Assembly (NCBI RefSeq): GCF_001702265.1
Contig: NZ_MAUE01000017.1
Span: 108,091-172,090, forward strand
Reading direction: 5' to 3'
Source of the DNA: Pseudomonas aylmerensis
GTDB lineage: Bacteria > Pseudomonadota > Gammaproteobacteria > Pseudomonadales > Pseudomonadaceae
Length of the DNA: 64,000 nt
The notes under the pieces were generated by a model. It was not told where the DNA came from and made no database searches. It was given only the letters and a program-made list of their open reading frames with translations. The position numbers and the translations under genes were made by a program. This document shows positions 38,695 to 46,810 of this stretch, piece by piece (the first letter of the stretch is position 1; every line of letters begins with the position of its first letter).

Positions 38695-39165
38695 CTTTTT
38701 GCTCCTATTGTTACTCGCGTGCGGTTTCTTGCTTAGTATAAGTAGGTGGCTCAAGCAGGATAATGTTTCAAGTATTGTGTTTGATAACGATCCCTGTCCA
38801 TGGATAAATCCTCCTGCAGATCGCATGGCGCTGCGAAAATGCGACATCAGGTGGGGAGAAAAAGCGACATGGCCTACAGGAATATTATGGAGTCGTTAGC
38901 TAAGTGTCCACGGTCTACTTTTGGCCGAATGCTGCCTGTCAGAGGATTGGTTTGCCCATCGTTAGGATTATTGGCGGGACCGTGAATCCGGGAGGAGGAG
39001 CTGGCGAGTGTGGGGCAAAAATGGGACAAACCGTACGCCAATCCAAGCCATTCAATGCCAATCATGCGTTTGTGCATGCAGTAGTGATATGCGTTTAGCC
39101 TCAATAAACACGTGGGGTTGGGGCTTAACGACCGGAATACTGCAGCACAATCGGCGTATGCATCA
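38695..39165. other. AT-richer intergenic region with repeat copy
   Basis: About 470 bases without a supported gene. A dispersed repeat copy is at about 38905-38950 (ggtctacttttggccgaatgctgcc). The stretch tgtggggcaaaaatgggacaaacc resembles the decayed ends of integrase genes seen in accessory regions, but this cannot be confirmed here. Confidence 0.4.
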
Positions 39166-39393
39166 TCAAAAGTCTTGGGTTCGTAGCTTCGCTATGCCTT
39201 GCTTGATATGACCTGCGTTTTCGCCGATAGCGAACAACGCGCCATGTACATTTTCGCCGACCTCAGGTGATCCTCGCGTTTCGCTTTGAAGCGTGAGTTC
39301 CATTAGTGCTGCTTCAAGCGCAAGCTGGTTTTCGTACATTCTTTCAAGCACATTCGCGATGTGAATATTCACCTGCCATGGTCGCGGCCTCAT
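39166..39393 (-). CDS. Small conserved hypothetical protein
   Basis: A 75-residue, mostly helical protein beginning MRPRPWQVNIHIANVLERMYENQLALEAAL. I recall similar small proteins in Pseudomonas, but no function is known. No signal peptide. It is flanked by repeat-rich intergenic DNA. Confidence 0.6.
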   Translation of the reverse strand: MRPRPWQVNIHIANVLERMYENQLALEAALMELTLQSETRGSPEVGENVHGALFAIGENAGHIKQGIAKLRTQDF

Positions 39394-39426
39394 TTAAAAT
39401 CCTAAGCATAGCAGCGGCATGGAGGA

Positions 39427-39663
39427 TTGCGCTTAGTCAAAAATGCTGCCGGTGTACAGCGAGCTTGTAATGCAGTTGATGCCGAAATTGACAGCCTGGG
39501 CCTTTCAGTAGCTCTTGCTGGAGCCATGGAGCTGGACCGCGTCGGAGACGGCATACGACTTTCGGCCTATGAAATGGCATATTGCTGGCATAAGTTCGTA
39601 GAACTGATAATGTTCACTTGGCGCTGCGTAAAAAATGTCTTTTGCCAAAAACTCAAGAATTAG
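39427..39663 (+). CDS. Doubtful small open frame
   Basis: A 78-residue frame starting TTG and containing LAGAMELDRVGDGIRLSAYEMAYCWHKFVELIMF. The amino acid composition is protein-like, but there is no good ribosome site. It ends nine bases before the next gene. It may be a real small gene or a decayed remnant. Confidence 0.3.
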   Translation: MRLVKNAAGVQRACNAVDAEIDSLGLSVALAGAMELDRVGDGIRLSAYEMAYCWHKFVELIMFTWRCVKNVFCQKLKN

Positions 39664-39671
39664 AGGTTGTC

Positions 39672-40577
39672 GTGAATTCATATATGGAACCTGTTTATTT
39701 GAATGAAAAGATGGTATTGAATTGTGCTGCCTATCTTTTCAAAGGTGTCGCTATGGAGTCGGAGGCGCAGGAAGGGAAAAAGACCTCAGGCAAACTGAAT
39801 ATAAGTCTTGGGTTTAAATTTCTAAATGAGTTGATATCTCCTGTCTCCGGAGGTGGAGAACTCGCCAAGGAGTCCACTTCAACTACAAAGACAGCCCGGC
39901 GTTATACGATGGGGGGGTTGCATATGACTCTCATCGATGAGTTAAACGAGCGAGAACTGATAAATCATGATTTTAAGGTAAGTGAGTCTTCAAGTTCTTC
40001 CAGTTTTGTTCAGCTTGACGTTGTTCTTAAGCCTGTTGATTTTTATTCCATACTAGAGGCGTTGAAAATTTCCGCGCCATTAATTTGTCAGGTGCTCCAA
40101 AATTTTGGTGAGAAAATAAATCAAAAGGTTTTTGGGAATAAGAAGCTTAAGGATGATATTAAAAAATATGAGGAATTGATTGCAAATGTTCTCGCCGAAC
40201 TCGAGGGGGATTATCTTAAATCTGGTCAGCTTGAGATGTTAATGTCTTGTCCTACTACGGGTAAGCAAATTGGTGTTTTGGATGTAGACCTGGCCGATGC
40301 AGATGCGCTGTCTATAAAGGCCAAATTAACAGATGGACGGTTCCGTGTTATCGGTAGAGTGTCAAGACAGATTGGAGAGGGAGAAGCTATAAGTTTGGTG
40401 CAGCGAACGGTACTGTCTTCAATATTGAGTATTGTTGAAAAAGTTGTTACGGCGACAGATGGTATTCACGATTATCAAGCGGGAATGAATGTAGCCAGGG
40501 GTTTAGCGCAGCAGGTATGCCAGCTAAATTTATCTGGTCCCGCTGTTCGCGTGATGGCCATGTCCGTATGTATATGA
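39672..40577 (+). CDS. DUF6414-like hypothetical protein, AT-rich
   Basis: A 301-residue protein; GTG 39672 is chosen because tagagg lies six bases upstream. The N-terminal VYLNEKMVLNCAAYLFKG resembles the opening of DUF6414 proteins. There is a Gly/Ser-rich segment (ISPVSGGGELAKESTSTT) and a coiled helical region near residues 150-190. Codon use is markedly more AT-rich than that of metabolic genes, a sign of transfer. Function unknown; the resemblance is weak. Confidence 0.55.
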   Translation: MNSYMEPVYLNEKMVLNCAAYLFKGVAMESEAQEGKKTSGKLNISLGFKFLNELISPVSGGGELAKESTSTTKTARRYTMGGLHMTLIDELNERELINHDFKVSESSSSSSFVQLDVVLKPVDFYSILEALKISAPLICQVLQNFGEKINQKVFGNKKLKDDIKKYEELIANVLAELEGDYLKSGQLEMLMSCPTTGKQIGVLDVDLADADALSIKAKLTDGRFRVIGRVSRQIGEGEAISLVQRTVLSSILSIVEKVVTATDGIHDYQAGMNVARGLAQQVCQLNLSGPAVRVMAMSVCI

Positions 40578-41108
40578 TGGATATTTATTGTCTTGTCGAT
40601 GTCCTTAATTATCTCGCTCGGCATCGGATGAGAGGCTACTAACAGCCCAGCGGTTTTACAAACTCTGGGCCGAAACCATTCACGATGTATTTGGTAAGCC
40701 TTAGGCATTCCTTTGGTTTGCGTTCATTCGGCAGGAAGCCGGGGGGAGTGCATAACAGTTCCCAAACTCAACAATCACCTCCTATAGAATGCGGCCTGTA
40801 GCTTGATCTGTTGCCATGAGTAACGGAACGCCAACGGTCCGCAAACCTGCGCACCGCGTACTTTTGAATAGCGGTCTTGAAAACCGGCGAATGCGGCCAT
40901 GTTCGTAGGATGGCCACGTCTTTTTCAGGCGGACCGATCTGTCCTTGAGCATGCATCGTAGGGGTGGTGGGGAATCAACGAGGTGCATAAAAGTAGTTCC
41001 GCAACCCAACGCGGCCAGCTCGGCCTGTATGCGTTACAGCCACTGAAAAATAGTGCTGCTGCGGAATTTATTTCGATTCAATCTATTGATTTGTAACGAA
41101 AATATTGT
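40578..41108. other. Gene-free stretch left of the tRNA-Cys scar
   Basis: About 530 bases with only short, unsupported frames (for example one of 75 codons at 40782-41009 lacking a ribosome site). The last bases before 41109 do not match the 5' half of tRNA-Cys, which marks a recombination junction. Confidence 0.5.
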
Positions 41109-41155
41109 GGATTGCAAATCCGCCTACGCCGGTTCGATTCCGACCTTGGCCTCCA
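41109..41155 (+). pseudogene. 3' half of tRNA-Cys(GCA), attachment-site scar
   Basis: The 47-base stretch holds an anticodon arm with loop ttGCAaa, a variable region, the T-arm cgccggttcgattccgacc-like sequence and the acceptor 3' strand cttggcctcca with encoded CCA. The D-arm and 5' acceptor strand (ggccaag expected) are missing. The break in the anticodon stem and the intact 3' end are typical of attR left by integration of an island into tRNA-Cys. The full tRNA is not in this window. Confidence 0.8.
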
Positions 41156-41164
41156 CTCTTAGAA

Positions 41165-41195
41165 ACCCTGTAGATTAACGTCTACGGGGTTTTTT
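41165..41195 (+). terminator. Rho-independent terminator after the tRNA-Cys 3' half
   Basis: The 10-bp stem accctgtaga (41165-41174) pairs with tctacggggt (41181-41190), with a 6-base loop and a following T run. It fits the native terminator of a tRNA unit that stayed with the chromosomal side of the junction. Confidence 0.85.
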
Positions 41196-41439
41196 ATTGC
41201 CTCCGTTTTGGTCATCGCTTCCGCAATTTTTGGGATCGCTGCCGCATCCCTAGCTTTTTTCGGGAGATTTAAGACGCCGCTATTGGTATGCCTCTTCCTG
41301 ATTGGACGTGGAGTTGTACTCTAAGACTAAGGAGTTTGAGCGTCCACTAACGGCCAGAAGCGGACATCCGCAAGCGACCTCTGTCGGCCAAAAGCGGTCG
41401 ATGTATGCCCTGCTAGCGAGTTGCCCTGATGGCTAACCT

Positions 41440-41835
41440 CTATCCCAAAAGAGCTTTATATTTCTCTAGAACTGAACTATAGGAAAGAACAGCGTCGTCT
41501 ACATCATACAAAATACACGGCCAATCTTTGGCAAAGCTCAAAAAAACCTTTAAGTACATTAATTTCGCATGTTCAGTATGATCAAGATTAACCTCAATCA
41601 TCACCTGCGGCACGGCCCCCAAGACATCCTCCCATTCTTGAAGGTCTTCAGCATCGTAAAACTCGTCAATAACATCCTTTGAAAGCAAAGCTAACCAAAT
41701 ATCTGAATCACCCTCACTGATGCTACCCCGAAAAGGCTTGCCGGAACTTACATGCCCACCATCGGCCAATATGACTTCTTTAAAGTCTCCGACGGCCAAT
41801 TGCTCTGATGAAAATATTATTGCCGATAAGGACAT
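41440..41835 (-). CDS. Acidic hypothetical protein, immunity-like
   Basis: A 131-residue acidic protein. The start MSLSAIIFSS at 41835 is preferred because gagagg lies just before it. A central DSDIWLALLSKDVIDEFYDAEDL and the C-terminal YLKVFLSFAKDWPCILYDVDD recall small immunity proteins in shape, but I recognise no family. No toxin gene is adjacent. Confidence 0.6.
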   Translation of the reverse strand: MSLSAIIFSSEQLAVGDFKEVILADGGHVSSGKPFRGSISEGDSDIWLALLSKDVIDEFYDAEDLQEWEDVLGAVPQVMIEVNLDHTEHAKLMYLKVFLSFAKDWPCILYDVDDAVLSYSSVLEKYKALLG

Positions 41836-42144
41836 GATTCCTCTCCCCAAAAAAATAAATCAATCCCACTTTCTCTTCTTCTTGCTAACAATGCCCGATT
41901 CATCTCAACCCCTGACTGGTTTATCCGACTGTCTGCTTCTGGCCGACAACGGTCTGTCATGAATGGTTGCTCCCGGCCAAGAGCTGCCTTTCAGGAAGGC
42001 CAGCTAACGAGCTGTTACTCGGAAAATAACCCCGTCTCCTTTCCTACAGCGATGGCTCCATCATTCCCCGTCACATTGGATCTTTCTTTATCAAAGTGCC
42101 GCTCTAGACTGGCTCCTACCCCTTGGCCAATCGGAAACAAACCC

Positions 42145-42690
42145 ATGTCCGCCCCCGACTTCGACTGCCAACCCGATCTGTGCGGAAGTACCCTGAGGCT
42201 TAGACCTCTGGCGGGCAGTGATTTTGAAGGCATGTTTCAGGCCGCGGCTGATCCAGATATCTGGGGCGGTCATCCCGCCAGGGATCGCTATAAACGCGAG
42301 GTGTTCGAGGCGTACTTCGCCTCTCTACTCGCCACGAAGAAGGCGCTCGCCGTCATTGATATTGCCTCGGGGGATATCGTTGGCACATCAAGCTACTACA
42401 CGCCGCCGGATCTACCCAACAGCATTGCCATCGGTTTTACATTTCTGGTGCGTGCGAAGTGGGGTGGCAATTCCAACCGCGAGCTTAAGCAGTTGATGCT
42501 GGAGCATGCATTCATGGCTTACGACATTGTTTATTTCCACATAGCGACTACGAACATTCGTTCGCAAACGGCCACGATGAAGTTGGGTGCGGTGCACTTG
42601 TATGATGCCGAACTGAAAATATCCGCCGCGCCTGCCTTGGCGAAGTGTTACGGACTAACGCGCGCTCAATGGAGGACGTCGCGGGGGTGA
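42145..42690 (+). CDS. GNAT family N-acetyltransferase
   Basis: A 181-residue RimJ/RimL-type acetyltransferase. LRLRPLAGSDFEGMFQAAADP near the N-terminus is typical. The acetyl-CoA loop is altered (FLVRAKWGGNSNRELKQLML), and HIATTNIRSQTATMKLGAVH matches the last strands. ATG 42145 follows ggaaac. Acceptor unknown. Confidence 0.82.
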   Translation: MSAPDFDCQPDLCGSTLRLRPLAGSDFEGMFQAAADPDIWGGHPARDRYKREVFEAYFASLLATKKALAVIDIASGDIVGTSSYYTPPDLPNSIAIGFTFLVRAKWGGNSNRELKQLMLEHAFMAYDIVYFHIATTNIRSQTATMKLGAVHLYDAELKISAAPALAKCYGLTRAQWRTSRG

Positions 42691-43176
42691 GAAGGGGCGG
42701 TCACTCATCTATGGGTGTTCCAACCCAAAACCTGCGACTCGATGCCTCCGGCGACTGTCCTCGCCCCCTAGCCCCCCACGGCCGATGCCGACGTGTGGGA
42801 GAAACCCGGCGCCAGTCACCAGGATGCGGTTGCTTCCATGTTGGCGTGTGGTGAAAACAATGGCTCCGGCGTGGATCCCAAGGCAAGCTTCCAAGAAATG
42901 GCCCAGCGACTTGTATGCGTGAAGCGTGCGGGCTATACCCGGCGTGACGGTTTCGACATCTGTGCATTGCACCCCAAGGAGCCGTTGAAGGCCTGTGAGT
43001 CGGTGCAATGAAGCCTATTGAAAACCCCGTAGGCTGAATCGCCCCCTGTATCTAGAGGTGCATCCAGCTGACTGCTTTCACCCAGGGTGTGTGAACACAT
43101 TGCCGATGAATCAAATAGCGTAGACAAACAACCTCAGGTCTTTCACATTCCATCTAAAGCGGCTCAGGAAAAAGAC
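42691..43176. other. Unexplained stretch, possible decayed gene
   Basis: About 486 bases between the GNAT gene and the next supported start. A minus frame at 42709-43008 (99 codons) and a plus frame at 42793-43011 (72 codons) overlap, and neither has a good ribosome site or recognisable domain. The GC content is normal for the chromosome, unlike nearby AT-rich DNA. Confidence 0.4.
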
Positions 43177-43545
43177 ATGCCTTCACGTTTGGCCTCCAGC
43201 TACCCAGATCTTCAACATGCACTGGACGCGATCATTCCAAGCAAAAAAATGGACGTGGCTACTCGTATTGTCCTCTGGGCGGCGAGTGACGCCGGGCTAG
43301 ATCCAGCCGAAATCATGGTCACGCTATCAAAGCTGGATCCAGTGCTGTTCGACAACCTTTGTTCTGAGATGGAGTTGCAGTATTTCAAGCTCTTCGAGCT
43401 CGGAGATGAGATGCATCGAGTGTTTTTCTGTAAGGCTCGAGCCTACAGCGCGAGCGCTTGGTTGGCTCGTGAGGCACCCGGCGAAGCCATTTACGAGTCG
43501 ATCTATGCCACCGATAGCCCCGTTGTTATTGCTGAATTTTTGTAA
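43177..43545 (+). CDS. Hypothetical protein
   Basis: A 122-residue acidic helical protein, MPSRLASSYPDLQHALDAII at the start and WLAREAPGEAIYESIYATD near the end. ATG 43177 is chosen because aggaaa lies seven bases before it. No signal or membrane segment. Not recognised. Confidence 0.55.
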   Translation: MPSRLASSYPDLQHALDAIIPSKKMDVATRIVLWAASDAGLDPAEIMVTLSKLDPVLFDNLCSEMELQYFKLFELGDEMHRVFFCKARAYSASAWLAREAPGEAIYESIYATDSPVVIAEFL

Positions 43546-43580
43546 AAAAAGAACCTCTCAATCCTGCCCAATGGCGTCGT

Positions 43581-43916
43581 CTACATCGATTTAACCGATA
43601 CCACATCCACGTACTTGTACTTCTTCCTGGCAGCCTTCACCGCCTCCTGCTCAGCAAGCAATGAGCTCAACGTATCGGCCTCGTGAATCAACTCGATCAT
43701 TTTTCCCTCAAACTCGTTTCCAACACGCAACGTGACCCTCAGCCTGGGCGTAAATGCTTTCGCCACCTTCTTTTTGGCAGCTGGAGCGACCACGGGTTTC
43801 GCGGGCACAACGTCTTCCACAGGCGCCTTTACTAGAGGAGCAGACACCTGCTCTTCGGGCTGAGGCGTACCGAATAGAGCACGACGCATTTCTTCTTCAG
43901 TTAATTCAGTGTTCAT
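43581..43916 (-). CDS. Hypothetical Lys/Ala-rich protein
   Basis: A 111-residue protein. The N-terminal part, MNTELTEEEMRRALFGTPQP, is acidic; a Pro/Ala/Lys linker follows (APAAKKKVAKAF); and the C-terminal half RLRVTLRVGNEFEGKMIELI looks structured. The start at 43916 (MNTEL) is preferred over an extension. Not recognised; the layout would suit a DNA- or protein-binding accessory factor. Confidence 0.6.
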   Translation of the reverse strand: MNTELTEEEMRRALFGTPQPEEQVSAPLVKAPVEDVVPAKPVVAPAAKKKVAKAFTPRLRVTLRVGNEFEGKMIELIHEADTLSSLLAEQEAVKAARKKYKYVDVVSVKSM

Positions 43917-44215
43917 AGAACATCTCAAAGGGGGCGGTAATCAGCTCGATGTATTCTACTAGGATGGCTGCTCCAGCGTGTGCTCTGGAAGCCTGTGTGA
44001 CTACCGTGAGTTCGGGCTACGTGCTCGCAACATTCCAGCGTGGTAACGGGTGTGCAGCCTATATTGCACCCGCACGGACGGGTAGCTTTTAAGCTTGTCA
44101 CAGCGCTGAGGGGGAGTTGTGCGCATCTTTTCCCGTCGGAGGTTCCCTGACAAGCTGCTCCTCCACCTATAGTCAGGTACGATCCTGACGACTCATCAAC
44201 AACTGAGATCGTGTC

Positions 44216-44638
44216 ATGCAAGATGGCTGCTGGCCCTTTCATCTCTTCGGTGCCAATTTCGCCACTGAGGCCGAGGCGCAGAAGTTTGTGTTTGAACATT
44301 GGGAGCCAGAGCCGCCTGAAGGCGCGAGCGAAGCCGAGTACGATGTGTGGGAAGAACGCAATCCAACCTGGCGACTGGCGGAGGATCTTGGGTTCTACAT
44401 GGATTCAGACTTCGTTGAGCTTGCCGGCACTCCGGAAGACGTTATAGCGCAAATCCGCAGTCAGTCCGAAAGAGCGCTGATCGTCTCCAAGGCAGGAGAA
44501 TTCACGCATTTTATCATTGTGGGTTCGAATGCCATCTGGGGCGACCGTCGTTCGACCTCTTCCCAAGTAGAACCGCTGGTGCGCTCGCCGCAGAGCACTG
44601 GAACCATTTCATATCTCGGTATGTTCAACTCGATTTGA
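44216..44638 (+). CDS. Putative immunity protein (Imm22-like)
   Basis: A 140-residue acidic protein. FHLFGANFATEAEAQKFVFEH and RLAEDLGFYMDSDFVE resemble the pattern of Imm22-type polymorphic-toxin immunity proteins. No toxin gene is near, so it would be an orphan immunity gene. The resemblance is by eye and needs a profile search. Confidence 0.5.
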   Translation: MQDGCWPFHLFGANFATEAEAQKFVFEHWEPEPPEGASEAEYDVWEERNPTWRLAEDLGFYMDSDFVELAGTPEDVIAQIRSQSERALIVSKAGEFTHFIIVGSNAIWGDRRSTSSQVEPLVRSPQSTGTISYLGMFNSI

Positions 44639-44826
44639 CTGCCAGGAAGGTCGCGTCCGTGGTCGGACAGTTACTGCGGTATACGACAGAGTGTTTTCGG
44701 CCCGAAGCCGGTTCACAAAGGGCAGAAATTGGCCGAAATCAGCCCCTTTCTCCCCCATCCGGTCTACCATGCCACCCCGGCAGTGGTTTCACGCGCTACC
44801 GCTCTCTTTCCTTAAAGGTACCGCTC

Positions 44827-45060
44827 ATGACCATCGACCAGATCTCCCTGCCTAAAGGCGTAGGCCCCCACGCCACCAAGCTCCTCGACGCCATCACTGG
44901 CGCGGCCACCCACGAAGAACTCAACCGCGCCGGCGGCAAGGCCGAGGGTTTTGTGTTGGGGTTGGAGTCCGCCAAGGCCATCAAGAGCCAGATCGCCGAG
45001 TCGTTGTATGTGGCTTACGATGACGCTGCCAGTCACCGCGCCAGCGAGTTGAAGGGCTGA
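44827..45060 (+). CDS. Small conserved hypothetical protein
   Basis: A 77-residue protein, MTIDQISLPKGVGPHATKLL then KAEGFVLGLESAKAIKSQ. ATG 44827 follows aaagg. Helical, cytosolic. Function unknown. GC content returns to the normal chromosomal level here. Confidence 0.7.
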   Translation: MTIDQISLPKGVGPHATKLLDAITGAATHEELNRAGGKAEGFVLGLESAKAIKSQIAESLYVAYDDAASHRASELKG

Positions 45061-45120
45061 CTTTCAGGGACACTGCGCGCGCACGTCCGCTAGACTGGGC
45101 GCCTTATATTTCAGGATGAA

Positions 45121-45426
45121 ATGCTCATGCTTAAAGTTGTCGTCGCATCCCTGCTGTTGAGCGCGTCCGTCTGTGTTTCGGCGGGGACGAGCGTTGATGT
45201 CTCGAAGATTTACGGCAATATCCAATTTGTCGATAGTTATCCCGACTATAAGGTCAAGGTGGTGAACAGCTACCCCGACCTCAAGGTGCAACAGGTCGAT
45301 CACTATCCTGACTCCGCCGGCAAATGGAAAACGGTCGATCACTACCCCGACTACAAGATCCAGATCGTCGATCACTACCCCGATTTCACTATTCAGTACG
45401 TGGATCACTACCCTGGCGTTAACTGA
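45121..45426 (+). CDS. Secreted repeat protein, 7(1) septoil-knot-like
   Basis: A 101-residue protein. A signal peptide (about 1-22) leads to six copies of a short unit ending in (S/H)YPD: FVDSYPDYKVKVV, NSYPDLKVQQV, DHYPDSAGKWKTV, DHYPDYKIQIV, DHYPDFTIQYV, DHYPG. This repeat pattern matches the domain I know as the 7(1) septoil knot, predicted to form a deeply knotted beta fold. Periplasmic. Biological role unknown. Confidence 0.75.
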   Translation: MLMLKVVVASLLLSASVCVSAGTSVDVSKIYGNIQFVDSYPDYKVKVVNSYPDLKVQQVDHYPDSAGKWKTVDHYPDYKIQIVDHYPDFTIQYVDHYPGVN

Positions 45427-45496
45427 AGGCGGCGCTGCCGGCCGCTCAGTTACGAAAAGCCAACGGTGAAGGGTTGTTGATCACCTAGGAGTCTCC

Positions 45497-46060
45497 ATGA
45501 CATTGACCGTCGAAACCCTGCTCGAACTGGCCATGGCCAACCCCATCAATGCCGAAATCATCGCGCGTCTGCCGGCCCTGGGCCTGGATCAGTGTTTTCT
45601 GACGGCGGGTTGTCTGTTTCAGGCGGTGTGGAATCATCAGTCGAACCTGCCTGCAGATCAGGGCGTTAAGGACTACGACGTTTTCTATTTCGACACCGAC
45701 CTGTCCTACGAGGCTGAGGACAAGGTCATTCGTGCGGCCGAGCAGTTGTTCCAGGACCTTGGCGTTCATGTCGAGTTGAAGAACCAGGCGCGGGTGCACC
45801 TGTGGTATGTGCAGCGCTTTGGCCGGCCCTATCCGCAATTGCACACGGCCAAGCAGGGGATTGATCGCTACCTCGTGGCGGGCACCTGCATCGGCGTGGA
45901 GATTGCGACGGGTGAGGTGTATGCGCCTTACGGGCTGGAGGATGTGGCGCAGGGCGTGCTGCGGATCAATCCGCTGCATGCGGAGCCTGAGTTGTTTGCG
46001 CAGAAGGCCAAGAGTTATCAGGCACGCTGGCCATGGCTGAAGATTGTGGCGCCTGGCTAG
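45497..46060 (+). CDS. Nucleotidyltransferase family protein
   Basis: A 187-residue protein of the small nucleotidyltransferase-like group found widely in bacteria. GCLFQAVWNHQSNLP precedes VKDYDVFYFD, the probable two-Asp metal site. Other blocks are LHTAKQGIDRYLVAGTCIGVE and YAPYGLEDV. Length suits the family. Substrate unknown; it may modify tRNA or small molecules. Stand-alone gene before a REP pair. Confidence 0.75.
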   Translation: MTLTVETLLELAMANPINAEIIARLPALGLDQCFLTAGCLFQAVWNHQSNLPADQGVKDYDVFYFDTDLSYEAEDKVIRAAEQLFQDLGVHVELKNQARVHLWYVQRFGRPYPQLHTAKQGIDRYLVAGTCIGVEIATGEVYAPYGLEDVAQGVLRINPLHAEPELFAQKAKSYQARWPWLKIVAPG

Positions 46061-46112
46061 CGTGAGTGTGGCGGTGATGCTTGTAGGGTGTGGGTCGGTA
46101 GGGCGTGGCGAT

Positions 46113-46252
46113 CCCTTCGCAGCCTCGCTGGGGCTCGACAGCTCTCACAGTTGATCGTGGTCACGGCTGAAATCCCATCTTTAGACATACTGGAATGCAG
46201 CAGCACAGCAGCCCCCCTGTAGGAGCTGTCGAGCCCCAGCGAGGCTGCGAAA
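46113..46252. repeat. Inverted REP pair
   Basis: Arms cgcagcctcgctggggctcg (about 46116) and its reverse complement (about 46224-46249) face each other around 85 bases. Same REP family as the single copy at 1.5 kb. Confidence 0.85.
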
Positions 46253-46369
46253 GCGGTATGTCAGGCGATAAAGGTACCCCGCATTGCCAGTGCCCACCTG
46301 TAGATCGGCAGTGAACTTTTACCCGTGTGCGACACGTCCAAGCTTGAAATGCTCAGCCAAGGACCGACC

Positions 46370-46810
46370 ATGACTTTCTTCATCTTCCTGCTCGCCTGCG
46401 CCGCCGCCGCCAGCACCGGCATTATTTTCAAGCCCGGGGCCTGGTACGACTCCCTGGTCAAACCCGGTTTCACCCCACCCAATTGGTTGTTTCCGGTGGC
46501 GTGGACGATCATCTACCTGCTGCTGGCCTGGGCCGGCTATCGCCTGAGCCTGATCCCCGGCAGCCAGGAAGTGCTGGCGTTGTGGGCGGCGCAGATCGCC
46601 TTGAATACGCTGTGGACGCCGGTGTTTTTCGGCGCACATCGCATCCTCGCCGGGATGGTGGTGATCGTGTTGCTGTGGATCACCGTGGCGACGATGGTGG
46701 TGCTGGCAGTGCGCCTGGACTTGATCACCGGGTTGATCCTGTTCCCTTACCTGGCGTGGCTGTGTGTGGCGGCGGCGCTGAACTTCTCGATCCTGCGGAA
46801 TAACCGTTGA
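46370..46810 (+). CDS. tspO: TspO/MBR family protein
   Basis: A 146-residue membrane protein with five hydrophobic segments. GAWYDSLVKPGFTPPNWLFPVAWT and the WTPVFFGAHR block are TspO hallmarks. Bacterial TspO binds porphyrins and other hydrophobic ligands. The ATG at 46370 is preceded by aagga. Its stop overlaps the start of the following hydrolase gene (TGATG), so the two are co-expressed. Confidence 0.92.
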   Translation: MTFFIFLLACAAAASTGIIFKPGAWYDSLVKPGFTPPNWLFPVAWTIIYLLLAWAGYRLSLIPGSQEVLALWAAQIALNTLWTPVFFGAHRILAGMVVIVLLWITVATMVVLAVRLDLITGLILFPYLAWLCVAAALNFSILRNNR

